NCBI GenBank assembly: GCA_030998225.1
Contig: JAPYXD010000555.1
Location: forward strand, 8,060,001 to 8,124,000
Reading direction: 5' to 3'
DNA length: 64,000 bases
DNA from: Diplolepis rosae
Lineage: Eukaryota > Arthropoda > Insecta > Hymenoptera > Diplolepididae
A model generated the notes under the pieces. The model had not been told where the DNA came from. It saw only the letters and a program-made list of their open reading frames with translations, and searched no databases. A program made the translations under genes and the position numbers. Shown in pieces: positions 35,004-45,815 of this stretch (positions are counted from its first letter, which is position 1; each line of letters starts with the position of its first letter).

Positions 35004-35082
35004 TAGATGTTCAAAATGTCCTTATGTCCTAAGTTTAATCGATAGAGTTGAGTAAAATTACTTCAACTATTTTTCTCTGTGT

Positions 35083-35733
35083 GGTATCGTTTAGCATTAT
35101 TATAGTACTGGGTACCATATTTTTCTTACTTTAAAACTCTTATAATACATTCCTCTCCGTGCAGCATTGCATTAATGATACAAACAATTTTATTGCACGA
35201 AGTGCTTAAAAGCTTTATGTAAAAAATAGAACGACTCGCTCATTACATATCACTCTCTAATTAGAATGACTCACGGAGTGTGAATTTGAACGACACAAGT
35301 GCTGGACTTTAAAACTTTCCCCAGAATCAGTGCAATCTCATTAAATTCCGGTAACAAGGTCCAATGCCGTAAAGCATTACGAGTCTAGAGACTCATAATT
35401 AATTCCTTTAAGGGAACGTACAATGGTTTCAACCAGATTCCTTGTTAGATTAATTTGTTAGTGCAACTGGGAATATGTTGCGTCCCTTTAATTTGAATGT
35501 CTGACTTTTTGCTTTTCAAAACTAAATTTGAACAGGAAATACATCAATTACAATTCAATCTAACATATTTAATGCAATTTTGATAAGTTTACACTGTTTG
35601 AAATTTCTGATGGAATTTTCCAAAACATTTGAGTCAAGCTTTATACAGTTTCATAAAATGTGGTAAAATCAAGAAAAATTCAGTTAAATTTTAATAAACT
35701 TAAAATTAAAATTCTCAATATTCGGTTACAAAT
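35083..35733. other. Unique stretch, no gene
   Basis: Moderately GC-richer around 35270-35480. No ORF with a recognisable domain. Confidence 0.4.
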
Positions 35734-35735
35734 TA

Positions 35736-35980
35736 CTCTCTAAATCTGAATCAGTCAAAATCTACTGATTATCAGTGAAATTTGACTGATTCAAATAGCT
35801 AAAAAGAGGTTACTGTTAATCAGTCAAATTTAACTGATTAATTCAGTGAAAATTAACTAATTTAACAGTGAAATATATTTTTTTAACTGATTCGATCAGT
35901 GAAAACTAAGTAATTTAACAGTGAAAAATATTTTTTCACTGGTAAATCAGTGAAAATTTGACTGATTCATATTTAGAGAT
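35736..35980. mobile_element. CTCTCTAAA-family MITE
   Basis: TA at 35734-35735 and 35981-35982. It starts CTCTCTAAATCTGAATCAG and ends CATATTTAGAGAT. Very close to the copy at 18125-18366, including the AGTCAAATTTAACTGATTAA segment. Confidence 0.9.
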
Positions 35981-35982
35981 TA

Positions 35983-36504
35983 CTGAAAATTCACTGTTCA
36001 AAATTTTTTTAATTAAAATTAGTATAAAAGCATATGAAGTCACTTGGAGCATCATTACAGTATATAAAATTTAATATACGCAATTGTAAATTTTAATATT
36101 TATCAAAGTGTCCATATAACATAATATTTCCTAGATTCTTTGATATCTCGTAAATCATTTAAACTGGTTGACAATATTGTAAATCCATTGAATTATGAAT
36201 ATTATTATACTTAATTTTTTTTTAATTCTGGAAAAAATGCGACGTCAGGGGTACACTTAAGCTAAAACTTTCTCTAAACATGAAAATTCATAACATATTT
36301 AAATACATATAGGTCAAGAAACTAATTTATCAAACACTTGGATGTCTTGAATAATTTTTTTAATGGATTTGTACCTATATGAAATAAAATAATTTACTTT
36401 ATCATTCACATCCTAGATTCACTGCAAAAATAACTTTATAATTGCCTAAAATCAAATTATGTTAATTATTAATTTTGGTATAATAAATATATTACCGCCA
36501 CTTT
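35983..36504. other. No gene recognised
   Basis: AT-rich sequence without a supported feature. Confidence 0.45.
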
Positions 36505-37331
36505 GGGATCCGCCACTTTTAATTGGTTTTTATTTTATTTTTTTGACATTTTCCAAAACTGTTATTTTTTTATTCTCTATATTTTTCCGAGTATATGTGC
36601 ACGTAGAAACTTTTTATATCAATTTTTACTATAGTATTTTTCAATTTAAGGAAAAACGTATCACTTTGAGAATTTTTGTTCGTAAAAATACTAAACTTTA
36701 TAATAATGATATGAAACTTTAGTATAAACTATAGTAAAATTTGCTATGAAGTATGCTGAAGTTTAATATAATTATTATAAAGTTTAGTATTTTTACTAAC
36801 AAAAATTCTCAAAATGATACGTTTTTCCCTAAATTGAAAAATAATATAGTAAAAATTGATATAAAAAGTTTCTCTGTGTGTAAATTTTCAGGGCAATATG
36901 TTTCCCGCAAGTTGTGATTTTTCGTGTTTGTTGCAACATATGTTTGAATAAAATCTAAAGTATTAGACACAGGGCTTTAAAATTTTTATGACTTATTCTT
37001 TATTACATCATCAATATTTTTGGGTGTGGAAAGTACTCTAGCTAAAAAACATAACAACAAAATTGTTTTTTATATTTTGGGATATTTTTATTTATTTATT
37101 TATTTTATTTGTAACTTTTTTTCAGTCATGTTACCTTATTTTCCATGACCAAAAAATTGCTACACATTTAAAGGAACAATATAAAAAAAGAATCATGACT
37201 ATTGGTTAAAAAACAAAAAAGTTATTTAATGTCAAAAAATGTCAAAAAAATGCCCAAAAAACTCAAAATTTTTAGTTTAAAAATACATAAAGGTACTAAA
37301 CATAAAAAAATTGTATGCAAAGTCTAAAATT
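36505..37331. mobile_element. GGGGATCC-family element, right end lost
   Basis: Starts GGGATCCGCCACTTTTAATTGG. It contains the full interior (CGCAAGTTGTGATTTTTCGTG; TTGCAACATATGTTTGAA) and most of the right arm (AGGTACTAAACATAAAAAAATT), then breaks off at about 37331. A 279 bp palindromic MITE is nested at 36600-36878. Confidence 0.8.
36600..36878. mobile_element. CACGTAGAAAC palindromic MITE, nested
   Basis: The ends CACGTAGAAACTTTTTATATC and GATATAAAAAGTTTCTCTGTG enclose ~125 bp arms sharing AGTATTTTTACTAACAAAA. The empty target is seen at 54119-54136 (GTACGTGTGTAAATTTTC), which fixes a 2 bp duplication (TG). A decayed relative is at about 41535-41762. Confidence 0.85.
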
Positions 37332-37447
37332 TTCACAATAAAATGCGTAACATTCAAGAAAAATTATTGAAAGTTCTGCAGCTTATTCTTTATTTTTTAT
37401 TCTTTATTATTCTTTATTTTTCTTTAAATTTCCTTTATTATTATTAT

Positions 37448-37795
37448 TAATTCGACTGACGAATCAGTGAAATAGATTGAACGCACTTATTGAATCAGTG
37501 AAATCTTCTGGTAGGAATAATAAAATCAGCAATATATTTCAGCAATTAATGAACTCGTTTATCTAAGTTGAAAAAGCACTAAAAAGAAATTAATTATTAT
37601 TATATATTATTATTATTATTGTGTATAATTATATTATGTATGATTAAAAATTAAAGATTCATCGTTATACTTTAATCGTTTTAATTGAATTCAAAAGTTA
37701 TGTTCACGTAGTGAGTTTCTCTGATTCCTCAGTGAAATCAAAGCAGGACAATGATTCATCATTTGATATATTTTCACTTATTCAGATTTGGAGAG
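37448..37795. mobile_element. CTCTCTAAA family, long variant, 5' truncated
   Basis: Shares ATCAGTGAAATCTTCTGGTAG, GGAATAATAAAATCAGC, AAAAGTTATGTTCACGTAG and GATTCATCATTTGATATATT with 1158-1579. It ends CAGATTTGGAGAG. The left terminus is missing. Confidence 0.7.
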
Positions 37796-38893
37796 AAAGT
37801 CTTGAAAAGTTTTATAAACTTTATTGAACTATTTTTTCCATGTGTAGTACTTAAGTAATAAATTTATGGAAGTAGATAGAATTATTACTGTCCGGTTTAA
37901 TTAAACAGAGACTATAAATTGTAAAAGTATTTTCGGAACTTTTTATCGAACGGGTAATAAGCAACACCCGCTGTGGGAAGAAACTTTTTATCCCTAAAGA
38001 ATCAAGGCTCCTTAAATATTTTGAGCACGTACTGACCCCTTATTACGGTAGGTAGGCAACTATTCAGCAATGCGAGTCAGTTAACTTATTATGCCAATCG
38101 CGTTTGTCTCGGCGGTTTCCTGTTTAGTTACGGCATTCAATCGATTTGGACATACGATGCTCTTTATCTTCCCGCGTAGTAAACTTGTCCTCTCCCACAC
38201 AGCATCTGTACAACGTACCAATAATCTTTTCATTTCGAAGTACAAAATGGCTCTTTTCTCGATGACTTTTTACAAAATAGAGTCCTTTTTACAACTTTTA
38301 TCTTTATCTATCAATCAGGTTTCTGAATTACTTTGTATATGGATTTTTTCAGAAACGTTCAGCTTAAAAATATAAAACGTTAATGAAATCTCTTTTTTAT
38401 TTTTATTCAAGGATTTCTTTCTGATTGGGACTTGGAGTTGATCGCTTTTTATTTGAAAAACGACGAAATTGCAAAGCATCCGAGTGCATTTTTCTTTTCA
38501 AATTTCGTAGAAGCTTTATTCGTTCCCAATAACTCAGCACTGGACCATATTCAATCTCTGTAATAAAAATGAATTCTCGAGATGCATGCAGTAGTAAATA
38601 TGTGTATGTGGTCAGACAAGTGGAAAACTCCATTCGAAAATGATCACACTTTGGTCCAGTGTATTGTTCCAATTGCGTTCAATTGAAAATGGAATTATTT
38701 TTCGGTTGACTGTTTTATGAGAATGGCTTCTATTATATATTGTACTTTGAGAGTTTAGAGATATCAATTATACAAGTATATATTTTAATGAAAAGCGTTT
38801 GTCGTGTTTATTTTAATGAATGATCTCCGCAAATATTTTACCTATTGTATAAATAACATTAACGTTATGAAACACTTTCAGAATATTTATGAA
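37796..38893. other. Unique stretch, no supported gene
   Basis: 38080-38240 is less AT-rich and lies in a 94-codon + ORF (38091-38375) with no recognisable domain; an 89-codon minus ORF (38403-38672) is likewise unsupported. It could be host intergenic or intronic DNA. Confidence 0.35.
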
Positions 38894-39124
38894 CTCTCTA
38901 AATCTGAATCAGTAAAAATCTACTGATTATCAGTGAAATTTGACTGATTCAAATAGCTAAAAAGAGGTTACTGCGAATCAGTCAAATTTCACTATTTACT
39001 TCAGTGAAAATTAAATGACTTAACTGATTCAACAGTGAAAAATATTTTTTTTTAATGATGAATCCGTGAAAAGGCAAATAATTGATTCAATCAGTAAAAA
39101 ATTTGACTGATTCAGATTTAGAGA
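38894..39124. mobile_element. CTCTCTAAA-family MITE, diverged
   Basis: Starts CTCTCTAAATCTGAATCAG and ends CAGATTTAGAGAA. The TA flanks have decayed. The internal dyads carry several substitutions. Confidence 0.85.
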
Positions 39125-40214
39125 AAAGCAAAGTTTTATAACAATTGAAATTATATAGTATAAAATAATTTAGCATACAATGCAATTTTGTCAGTCGATA
39201 AAAGAGTAAACATTGACGAAAAAGTTTCAAAACAATTAGTTATACAACAATTTTAACTCAAAATTATAGAACGTGGCAACTGGGTTATCGAAATTATTCA
39301 AGATTGAACTCGACAGTATTTAAAATTCAATTTATAATAAATTCAACACATGACCATGGGTTGATAATAAATTTATCATTCAACTCTTTCAGGCAGATGG
39401 TCTAAATACAGATCATGACATTTTTTCCATTTATTTCAAAAACTATCTTTCCGATTTTATGAAACTTAATATACAAAGGTTTTTGTCTTTGCTAAATTTA
39501 AATATAAGCCTAAAATTTTTTTATTGAAAATAGCGTATTCTAATATGGCAGACTAGAGTTCTAAGTCGGTTATATTACTTTGAGAACGGTAATGAAAATG
39601 AGAATATTACCAACAATATAACCGGCAGATAAATTCTTTTAGAATTTATGAGAATTTTGTTATTGGCTTGTTAAACGTGTTAAACAATGAAAATGAATTG
39701 ATACTGCAATAAGAAATCATCTCTTAAACTTTGTTTGTGCATTTTGTTTGTGTGGAAGAAAGTGGATAAAGAGAACTAACAGGGTAATAATATTATAGGT
39801 TATGTTCCAGACATTTAGTTTAAAGTATTATTGCGGAAATTATTGTATGGAAATTTTACATTTTTGTATTAAAATTGGAATTACTTCACATTAGTGGGAG
39901 TTAATAAAGGGATTTATTTTTAAAATTATAATTATAGTTTGCTGAATAAATAAAATTCCCTAACTTTTTTATGTTTCACTTGACTTTCCCTGCCGATTTA
40001 TAAATTCCGTGACCTGCAGCGACCTCCAAAAATGCAAACAAAAATAAAAACTGTTTTGTTACTTAAAAATTTGAATTTTGATAAATTAATATATAATTTA
40101 ATATAATTATTATATGTATATTACATAGATTATATTGTATAATAAAGTATTTTATATATAATCTATAGTTATATAGATAATATAAATTTAAGTATAATAT
40201 TAATTCAAGATTTT
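39125..40214. other. No gene recognised
   Basis: AT-rich sequence with no ORF above 60 codons. Confidence 0.45.
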
Positions 40215-40447
40215 TAGTTTCTTTGAATCAGAAAAACATTTCTTTGATATACGGTCAAAGAAAAAATTTCTTTGAATTAAAGAAAGTTTTGTTAATTCAA
40301 AAAAATTTTCTCTCATCCAAAGAAATAGATTTGTTCACATTAATGAACATTTTTTTGAATCAACAAAACTTTTTTAATTCAAAGAAATTTTTTCTTTGAC
40401 CTTATATCAAAGAGTCTTTGATTCAAAGAAACTGTTTCTTGAGTGTA
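40215..40447. mobile_element. CTTTGATTC-family MITE
   Basis: TAGTTTCTTTGAATCAGAAA to AAAGAAACTGTTTCTTGAGTG, followed by TA. It contains TTTGATATACGGTCAAAG and TTTTTTTGAATCAACAAAAC. The left terminus is uncertain. Confidence 0.7.
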
Positions 40448-40932
40448 GGAAACCATATTTTTGAAATTTCATTCCAGACAGGAAACCCTCGAGCTCTAAT
40501 AGTTTCTATAAATCAAATTTAATTATCAAATTGCGTTATATATGTAAGTTCGATATTCACCACATTAATCTAGTTAGGAATGATGTTACGAAACTTTCCC
40601 TCCATATTTGAAACTTAGTAACCTCAACTAAATACTGTCTTTGTCAAGCATCCGCCGAATAAAAAAACTAGTAAGATTAACCAGTTGGCTGATTGACTAT
40701 CCGAATTACAAGTTTTTTTTTGTTTAAATTAATCAGAAATCCAGTTGAAAATTTTACCGTCTAGGTGGGAATTTTTATCGGTAATTTAGCATTTTCTATA
40801 ATAGAAATTCTAATAAATGTGAGTTATTATAAAAAACTACGTTGAATTAGAATTTATCATATATCTAAAGGAACTTTATATAGCAAAATATGTTTTTTTT
40901 AACAATGATAATACTAAAAAATAATAGGAATT
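40448..40932. other. No gene recognised
   Basis: AT-rich sequence, no supported feature. Confidence 0.45.
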
Positions 40933-40934
40933 TA

Positions 40935-41515
40935 CTCTGTTAGAAATTTCTGTATCAAACTTCCATAACATGTAATGGAAGTTTTTTCCAGTAACGTAAA
41001 TTGAATTTAAAATACTTTCATCGTAAAAAATACAAACATTCTCCCTAAATCCAAAACAGTGAAGAACCACTGTTTCGAATGTTATAAGTTTTCCACATAG
41101 AATCAGTGAAATTTAACTGATGTCACTAGGGAAACACACTAATTGACCAGTTGATTTCACTGTTGGCCAGTATATTTCACTGATTAACCAGTATATTTTA
41201 AGTTTTCCTGGTGAAATTAAGTAAATTCCACTGATTTCTATGTGGAAGACTTATAACATTCGAAACAGTGGTTTTTCACTGTAAATCTGTGAGTTTTTAC
41301 TTTTTCAGATTTAGGGAGTTTATTTGAATTTTTATACACATGTGTATATATTTTAATAATGTTTGTTAATTTTAATATATTTTTATTGGAAAGTTATTAA
41401 ATTTAATATGAATGTATATTCATTTTTTATGATATACAAATCTATTAATTTTAATTTACACTTGTATATTAAAGTCTATTAAAATTAATAAGATTTTTAA
41501 CATTGTAGGGAAAAT
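40935..41515 (+). mobile_element. CACTGTTAG-family MITE split by another MITE
   Basis: TA at 40933-40934 and 41516-41517. It follows 43195-43488 from CTCTGTTAGAAATTTCTG to GATTTTTAACATTG, with a 278 bp insertion (41041-41318) between AATACAAACATT and TATTTGAATTT. Confidence 0.85.
41041..41318. mobile_element. CTCCCTAAATCC palindromic MITE, nested
   Basis: The ends CTCCCTAAATCCAAAACAGTG and CAGATTTAGGGAG and the inner CACTGATT dyads show kinship to the CTCTCTAAA family, but the middle (CCACATAGAATCAGTG, TTGACCAGTTGATTTCACTG) is distinct. The uninterrupted target is in 43195-43488 (AATACAAACTTTTATTTG). Confidence 0.85.
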
Positions 41516-41534
41516 CGAGGTGCAATGTTAATTA

Positions 41535-41762
41535 TTTCTAGCGGACTGGACATTTTTTACAGTCCAAATACTAAAAGTTCGAAAAATTATACGAAACTTT
41601 AGTATTAAGTTATAGTAAAGTTCAACACAGCCTATAGTAAATTATTATACAAATTTCCTTAAGTTCAGTATTTCACTGCGAAAAATTTTCACTATTACAC
41701 GTTTTTTCCTAAATTAAAACGTAGTTTAGCAAAAATCCTAAACTTTAGTTTCTCCGTGGAAC
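41535..41762. repeat. Decayed CACGTAGAAAC-type palindrome
   Basis: ATACGAAACTTTAGTATTAAG, TTATAGTAAAGTTCAACAC and ending TAGTTTCTCCGTG parallel 36600-36878 with many substitutions. Confidence 0.45.
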
Positions 41763-42229
41763 ATTATAATATCATGCGCCACACTTTATAACATACTGCT
41801 TATTGATTTATGGTAATAGTTTGCAATCCACTGTAGTTGTATAATGGTCACTCATTGTGGGTTTCGGCATTTATTAATTATATTCATTATGGAATATTCA
41901 TGAATAGGATTATATATTATTACGGTCAGGTTATAACGATGCTCGATATTTGGTGCAATGAATAGTGAAATTTCTTTTTGATGACTTAAATAACAGCTTA
42001 TAAAAATAACAAAAATGAGATTTAAATTAATTGCAATATACTTTGGAAAAAGCAACAACTCATTTCATAGGACAAATTATTTTATATCAAAATTATTTGT
42101 TTATTAATCATTATTTAACATTTTATATTTTTTCTCATCCTCCCTGTAACTATTAATCAGTTAAGTCAGTTAACTATTACTTAATTAATCATTTTGACCC
42201 AAATTCATTTTTTTATAGAAATGTTATAT
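41763..42229. other. No gene recognised
   Basis: AT-rich sequence. A 68-codon minus ORF at 41852-42058 has no support. Confidence 0.45.
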
Positions 42230-42231
42230 TA

Positions 42232-42503
42232 CTCTCTGAATCTAAGTCAGTCAAATTTTCACTAATTGAATCAGTGATTTGCCTTTTCACTGATTCATCA
42301 ATGAAAAAATATTTTTCACTGTTAAATCATTTAATTTTCACTGATTCATCAGTGAAAAAAATATTTCTCACTGTCAAATCAGTCAATTTTCACTAAAATA
42401 ATCAGTGAAATTTGACTGATTTACAGTAATCTCTTTTTAGCCATTTGAATCAGTCAAAATTCACTGATAATCAGTAGATTTTGACTGATTCAAATTTAGA
42501 GAG
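42232..42503. mobile_element. CTCTCTAAA-family MITE
   Basis: TA at 42230-42231 and 42504-42505. It starts CTCTCTGAATCTAAGTCAG and ends CAAATTTAGAGAG. Dyad units as in 23480-23750, in the opposite orientation. Confidence 0.9.
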
Positions 42504-42736
42504 TACCTTTTCAAAAAAAGGGATTGAAATTAATTTTTGTTCTATAATCTCTGGTTTATAAAAAGCTTTATTCAGTTGGTGGTTGTGTCAATGGGTCGAT
42601 CTTCCTTAAGGCCATATGTCAGTTATAGATTTCTACGTCACCGGCATCATGTTCTAAATATAATCTTTTCTTGTAATTAAAAAAATTCACAAGTAAAGAG
42701 ACCTTCCTGAGTGTTTTATTTTTATTATATAATTTT

Positions 42737-43060
42737 CCTGGCGAAAGTATCGGATAGGAATTCATTTCGAGCAAATCAGAATTATTCTGATTCATTCCGA
42801 TAACTGTATCCGAGCCAAATTGAATCATTCCGAACGAATCCGAAAAACGTTTTGTATCTCGTTTGATGAAAAACGGTAATCCGAGGCAACTTTCCGAATG
42901 AATCCGAACCAATCCGAAAAATGTTTTGTAACTCGTTTGATAAAAAGCGTTTTTCGGATTGGTTCGGCATGATTCGCATTGGCTCAGATACAGATATCGG
43001 AATGGATCGGAATAGTTCTGATTGGCTCGGAATGAATTCCTATCCGATACTTTTGCCAGG
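42737..43060. mobile_element. CCTGGCGAAAG palindromic element
   Basis: A 324 bp near-palindrome with ends CCTGGCGAAAGTATCGGATA and TATCCGATACTTTTGCCAGG. The arms are rich in CCGAACCAATCCGAAAAA and share TTTTGTATCTCGTTTGAT. Open frames on both strands (42619-43068 minus; 42921-43184 plus) only reflect the lack of stops in this motif. A partial copy lies at 44109-44345. Confidence 0.8.
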
Positions 43061-43194
43061 GTTATCAACTCGATATTTCTTTTTTAATGAACGGGAGTTT
43101 ACGCGTAAAAGAATGTCGATAATGAAGAAATCTACAAGTATTACATGGCCTAAATTAGAAAAATTGTTCAGAAATAATTATTGACCTTTTCGTA

Positions 43195-43488
43195 CACTGT
43201 TAGAAATTTTTGTATTAAACTTCCATTACATATATGATGGAAGTTTTTTTCAGTAACGTATATTAAATTAAAAATGCTTTAGTCTTAAGAAATACAAACT
43301 TTTATTTGAATTATAATACACATGTGTATATATTTTAATAATTTTTGTTAATTTCAATATATTTCGATTGAAAAGTTAGTAAATTTAATATGAATGTATA
43401 TTAATTTTACATAATATACAAATCTATTAATTTTAATTTACCACATGTATATTAAAGTCTATTATGATTAATAAGATTTTTAACAGTG
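43195..43488 (+). mobile_element. CACTGTTAG-family MITE, complete
   Basis: A 294 bp element with TA at 43193-43194 and 43489-43490. The ends are CACTGTTAGAAATTTTTG and AAGATTTTTAACAGTG. Asymmetric interior with TACACATGTGTATA, no ORF. It is the reference copy for those at 21695, 28052, 40935 and a 3' fragment at about 51970-52070. Confidence 0.9.
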
Positions 43489-43490
43489 TA

Positions 43491-43870
43491 GTGCTAATTC
43501 GTTACGAAAAAGCGAGATAAACGAGAAAACAGGCTCTCTTTGCCATCGAAAAAGCATCGTAAGTCGATGTGCAAACACCATTTATCTTCCCTTTTTCACG
43601 GTACAAAGAAATAAAACAGGATAGAATTATAGTTTTATTCTCAACAAGTCTTATCGCCCTGGAAACGTAAAATAATTATGGGTATTCATTAATGGAACGA
43701 AACAAGTAAAGCCCTGAACTTTTTCATTTTTATATTTATCAATAAATAAAATCTACTGACCCTTTATAGTGGCATATGAATAGAGAGTGCTTTTTGAAAA
43801 CTTGAAAATTTTATGTAAGATTTACGATATCATAAAAATTGGTTTTACGATAAAAACATTTTTGTTACAG
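43491..43870 (+). other. Sequence upstream of the NCS exon
   Basis: No repeat is recognised. It ends in a good 3' splice site, a T-rich tract then TTTTTGTTACAG at 43859-43870. It is therefore probably intron, with an untranslated first exon further upstream that I cannot locate. Confidence 0.5.
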
Positions 43871-43994
43871 CTTTCACGTAAACATGGGCTGTTTCGGGAG
43901 CAAAGACAAATTGAGCAAGGAGGATATGGACTTCCTCAAGTCGCATACGAGATACGATGAAGCGACTATCAAGGAATGGTACAAAGGATTTAAA
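43871..43994 (+). CDS. Neuronal calcium sensor (NCS/visinin-like) protein, N-terminal coding exon
   Basis: A myristoylated EF-hand Ca2+ sensor family (frequenin, neurocalcin, hippocalcin, visinin-like) that couples Ca2+ to membranes and signalling partners in neurons. Only the first coding exon is here. ATG is at 43884 in an AAACATGG context, after 13 bases of 5' UTR. The 37 codons begin MGCFGSK: Gly2 with Ser6 and Lys7 fits N-myristoylation, and Cys3 could be palmitoylated. They end in the family hallmark EWYKGF plus Lys, then a phase-0 donor GTGAGT at 43995-44000. The acceptor is TTACAG at 43865-43870. EF-hands 1-4 (about 150 further residues in the family) are missing and presumably lie past 64000. 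It appears closest to the insect member of the MGCFGSK type (from memory). GC content and codon use stand out clearly from the flanks. Confidence 0.85.
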
Positions 43995-44108
43995 GTGAGT
44001 AATTAATTTTTTGATACTACTTATTATTTTCTTTTAAAATTGGAACAAAGTTTTGCATCATTAGAAAATCAAATTTACTCTAGTCGTGGATAGATTATAT
44101 AATGTGGA

Positions 44109-44345
44109 CTTTCCTGACGAAAGTTACGGAAAGGAATTCTATCTGAACGTATCCGAGCCGTTTTGAATCATTCCGAACCAATCCAAAAAAGGTTCTGTAT
44201 CTCGTTCGATGGACACCGGTTAAAAAACAATTCGTCTCATTCCGGTTCAACCTGAGTTGAAATGATTCGAATTCAGTTAGATTGGTTTGAAAACAGATTT
44301 CAAAGTATCTCGGAATATATCTGATTCGCTCGGATTGAATTTGTT
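44109..44345. mobile_element. CCTGGCGAAAG element, diverged copy in NCS intron
   Basis: CCTGACGAAAGTTACGGAAAG, GTATCCGAGCCG, GAATCATTCCGAACCAATCC and TCTGTATCTCGTTCGATG follow 42737-43060; the right end is eroded. Confidence 0.65.
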
Positions 44346-44882
44346 TCAAGATGATATGCACTTTTGAAAAAAACTTGGAATTTTCAGTTTTTGGAAAATT
44401 TAAGGGGTCATTCTAGTTTAAGCTCTTGAAAAAAGGCTATTTTTATGAATTTTTCTAGAGGTTGCTATTATAATTATTGATATACAATTATTGACTTGTT
44501 GGGCTTAATGAATATACTCATAAATTACATTAAAAAATTTATTTTTATTTTTTTATACACTTTTTCTATATAAAAACAGCAGGTAAACGTGACTCCTAAA
44601 AAATTAGGTGTCTGCGCTGTTGATGAAATTTTGGAGACGGACCATCCAAAACAAAAAATAGGTGTAAGAAACATGTGGTAAAAATTTGATAAGGATCGGT
44701 TCAGTAGTTTTGGAAATTTTGTTAACATTTATTACAAATAGAATTAATAAATACGGCACAGGCAATGGGTAAAATTAAGAAAACAAGCAAGAGAGAGAGA
44801 GAGAGAAAAGTTCGGTACCTTTATATACCCTTGAAATTGCTTTTGTCTGATGGTACACACAAGTGTAAGTCAGTTGTTATAA
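44346..44882. other. Intronic sequence with GA microsatellite
   Basis: A GAGAGAGAGAGAGAGA tract lies at about 44792-44808. A 67-codon minus ORF (44525-44728) is unsupported. Confidence 0.5.
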
Positions 44883-45008
44883 GGATCCCCACAGGTGTGA
44901 CTGTGATAAAGTGAGTATCCCACAGGTGTAACAAAGACAGAATGCGTATCACAAAGGTGTGACGAAGACAGAATGAGTATCAAACAGGTACGACGAAGAC
45001 ACAGCAAT
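44883..45008. repeat. 31-bp minisatellite, four units
   Basis: The core ACAGGTGTGAC or a variant occurs at 44891, 44922, 44953 and 44984, exactly 31 bp apart. Consensus part: GAGTATCACACAGGTGTGAC, then GAAGACAGAAT. Confidence 0.85.
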
Positions 45009-45028
45009 TATACTTCTTGGACATTGTA

Positions 45029-45254
45029 GTGATGGGAACTATCGGTAAGAAAAACTATCGATACTATCGGTAACTATCGGTAACTGCTTACTGCGCCTTG
45101 CGGTCCGGAGGAAGACAAAGATGAAGATTCTTTTAAAACGCGCGTTTTCTCAAAACTATCGATAACTATCGTTAATCCTGAAAAATATTGATAGTTACCG
45201 ATAGTCAAAACTATCGATAACTATCGATAACTATCGTTAGCTTTTCCATTCCTA
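45029..45254. mobile_element. hAT-like MITE with clustered ATCGATA motifs
   Basis: The left end TAGTGATGGGAACTATCGG and the inverted right end CGTTAGCTTTTCCATTCCTA are typical of hAT-type non-autonomous elements. An 8 bp flanking duplication is not convincing. About twelve ACTATCG(A/G/T)TA motifs sit in both flanks around a GC-richer centre (CTGCGCCTTGCGGTCCGGAG, AAAACGCGCGTTTT). Confidence 0.55.
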
Positions 45255-45477
45255 GGAGGTAGGGTGTACTTTGGACCGTATATCGATTCTCCAAAACATT
45301 AATTCTCCCAGGCGCAGTGAACTTCACGCTAGAAATTCTAAGAATTTTCAGGCGCGCATTATAATTCACAAGAAAGGCGCCTGAAAATTCTTAGAATTTC
45401 CAGCGTGAAGTTCACTGCGCCTGGGACAATTAATGCTTTGGAGAATCGATATACGGTCCAAAGTACATCCTACCCCT
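45255..45477. mobile_element. Near-perfect 223-bp palindromic MITE
   Basis: TA at 45253-45254 and 45478-45479. The ends are GGAGGTAGGGTGTACTTTGG and CCAAAGTACATCCTACCCCT; ~100 bp arms differ at only a few positions around a ~20 bp loop. It abuts the hAT-like element, sharing its final TA. High arm identity suggests a young insertion or arm-to-arm conversion. Confidence 0.9.
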
Positions 45478-45479
45478 TA

Positions 45480-45815
45480 GAACACTGAATCTAAGATCCT
45501 TTCAAAGATTGAAAAACGGACCATGGTAAATTTATGACTCTCGGGTCTTAAGAACTGGTGAACTGCACTGTACACGTACTTCACGCTAGGAATCCCTTTT
45601 AAAGTTTTCGAAAACGCCGCACTTAAATTTTGCTCACAAGACTGATTTTAACCCTCGCGGCATGTCCTTTTTATATTATAATTTTTCGTGACGTCACGCA
45701 TATCGCAGAATCCCGATGTGCATGACGTAGTTATATCCTTCTTCTTCTATCGGGAGTTTTCTCTCTCTTAGCAACTTCCCAAAAATTTTCCCAGACCTAG
45801 CCTATGCCTATGGTA
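45480..45815. other. Intronic sequence, no feature
   Basis: Less AT-rich in 45540-45740 but with no ORF and no repeat that I could pair. Confidence 0.4.

Larger units (their letters stand above)
32065..35082. mobile_element. ~3 kb element with 35-bp inverted ends
   Basis: The left end CACGAAGAAAAATAGTTGAA, continuing GTAATTTTACTCAACT, is mirrored at 35047-35082 (AGTTGAGTAAAATTACTTC, then AACTATTTTTCTCTGTG). The CAC-GAGAAAAAT start links it to the TA-flanked palindromes at 5286 and 52502. A flanking duplication is not clear (GTG-type bases on both sides). It contains a CTCTCTAAA MITE and a CACTCTAAAAA-ended element. No transposase ORF remains. Confidence 0.6.

Noticed and set aside
38091..38375. 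94-codon ORF as a small membrane protein
   Set aside because: Some hydrophobic runs, but no motif, no supporting start context and no repeat or splice evidence; it remains only a possibility.
42619..43184. Overlapping ORFs on both strands as a gene pair
   Set aside because: Both derive from the CCTGGCGAAAG palindromic element.
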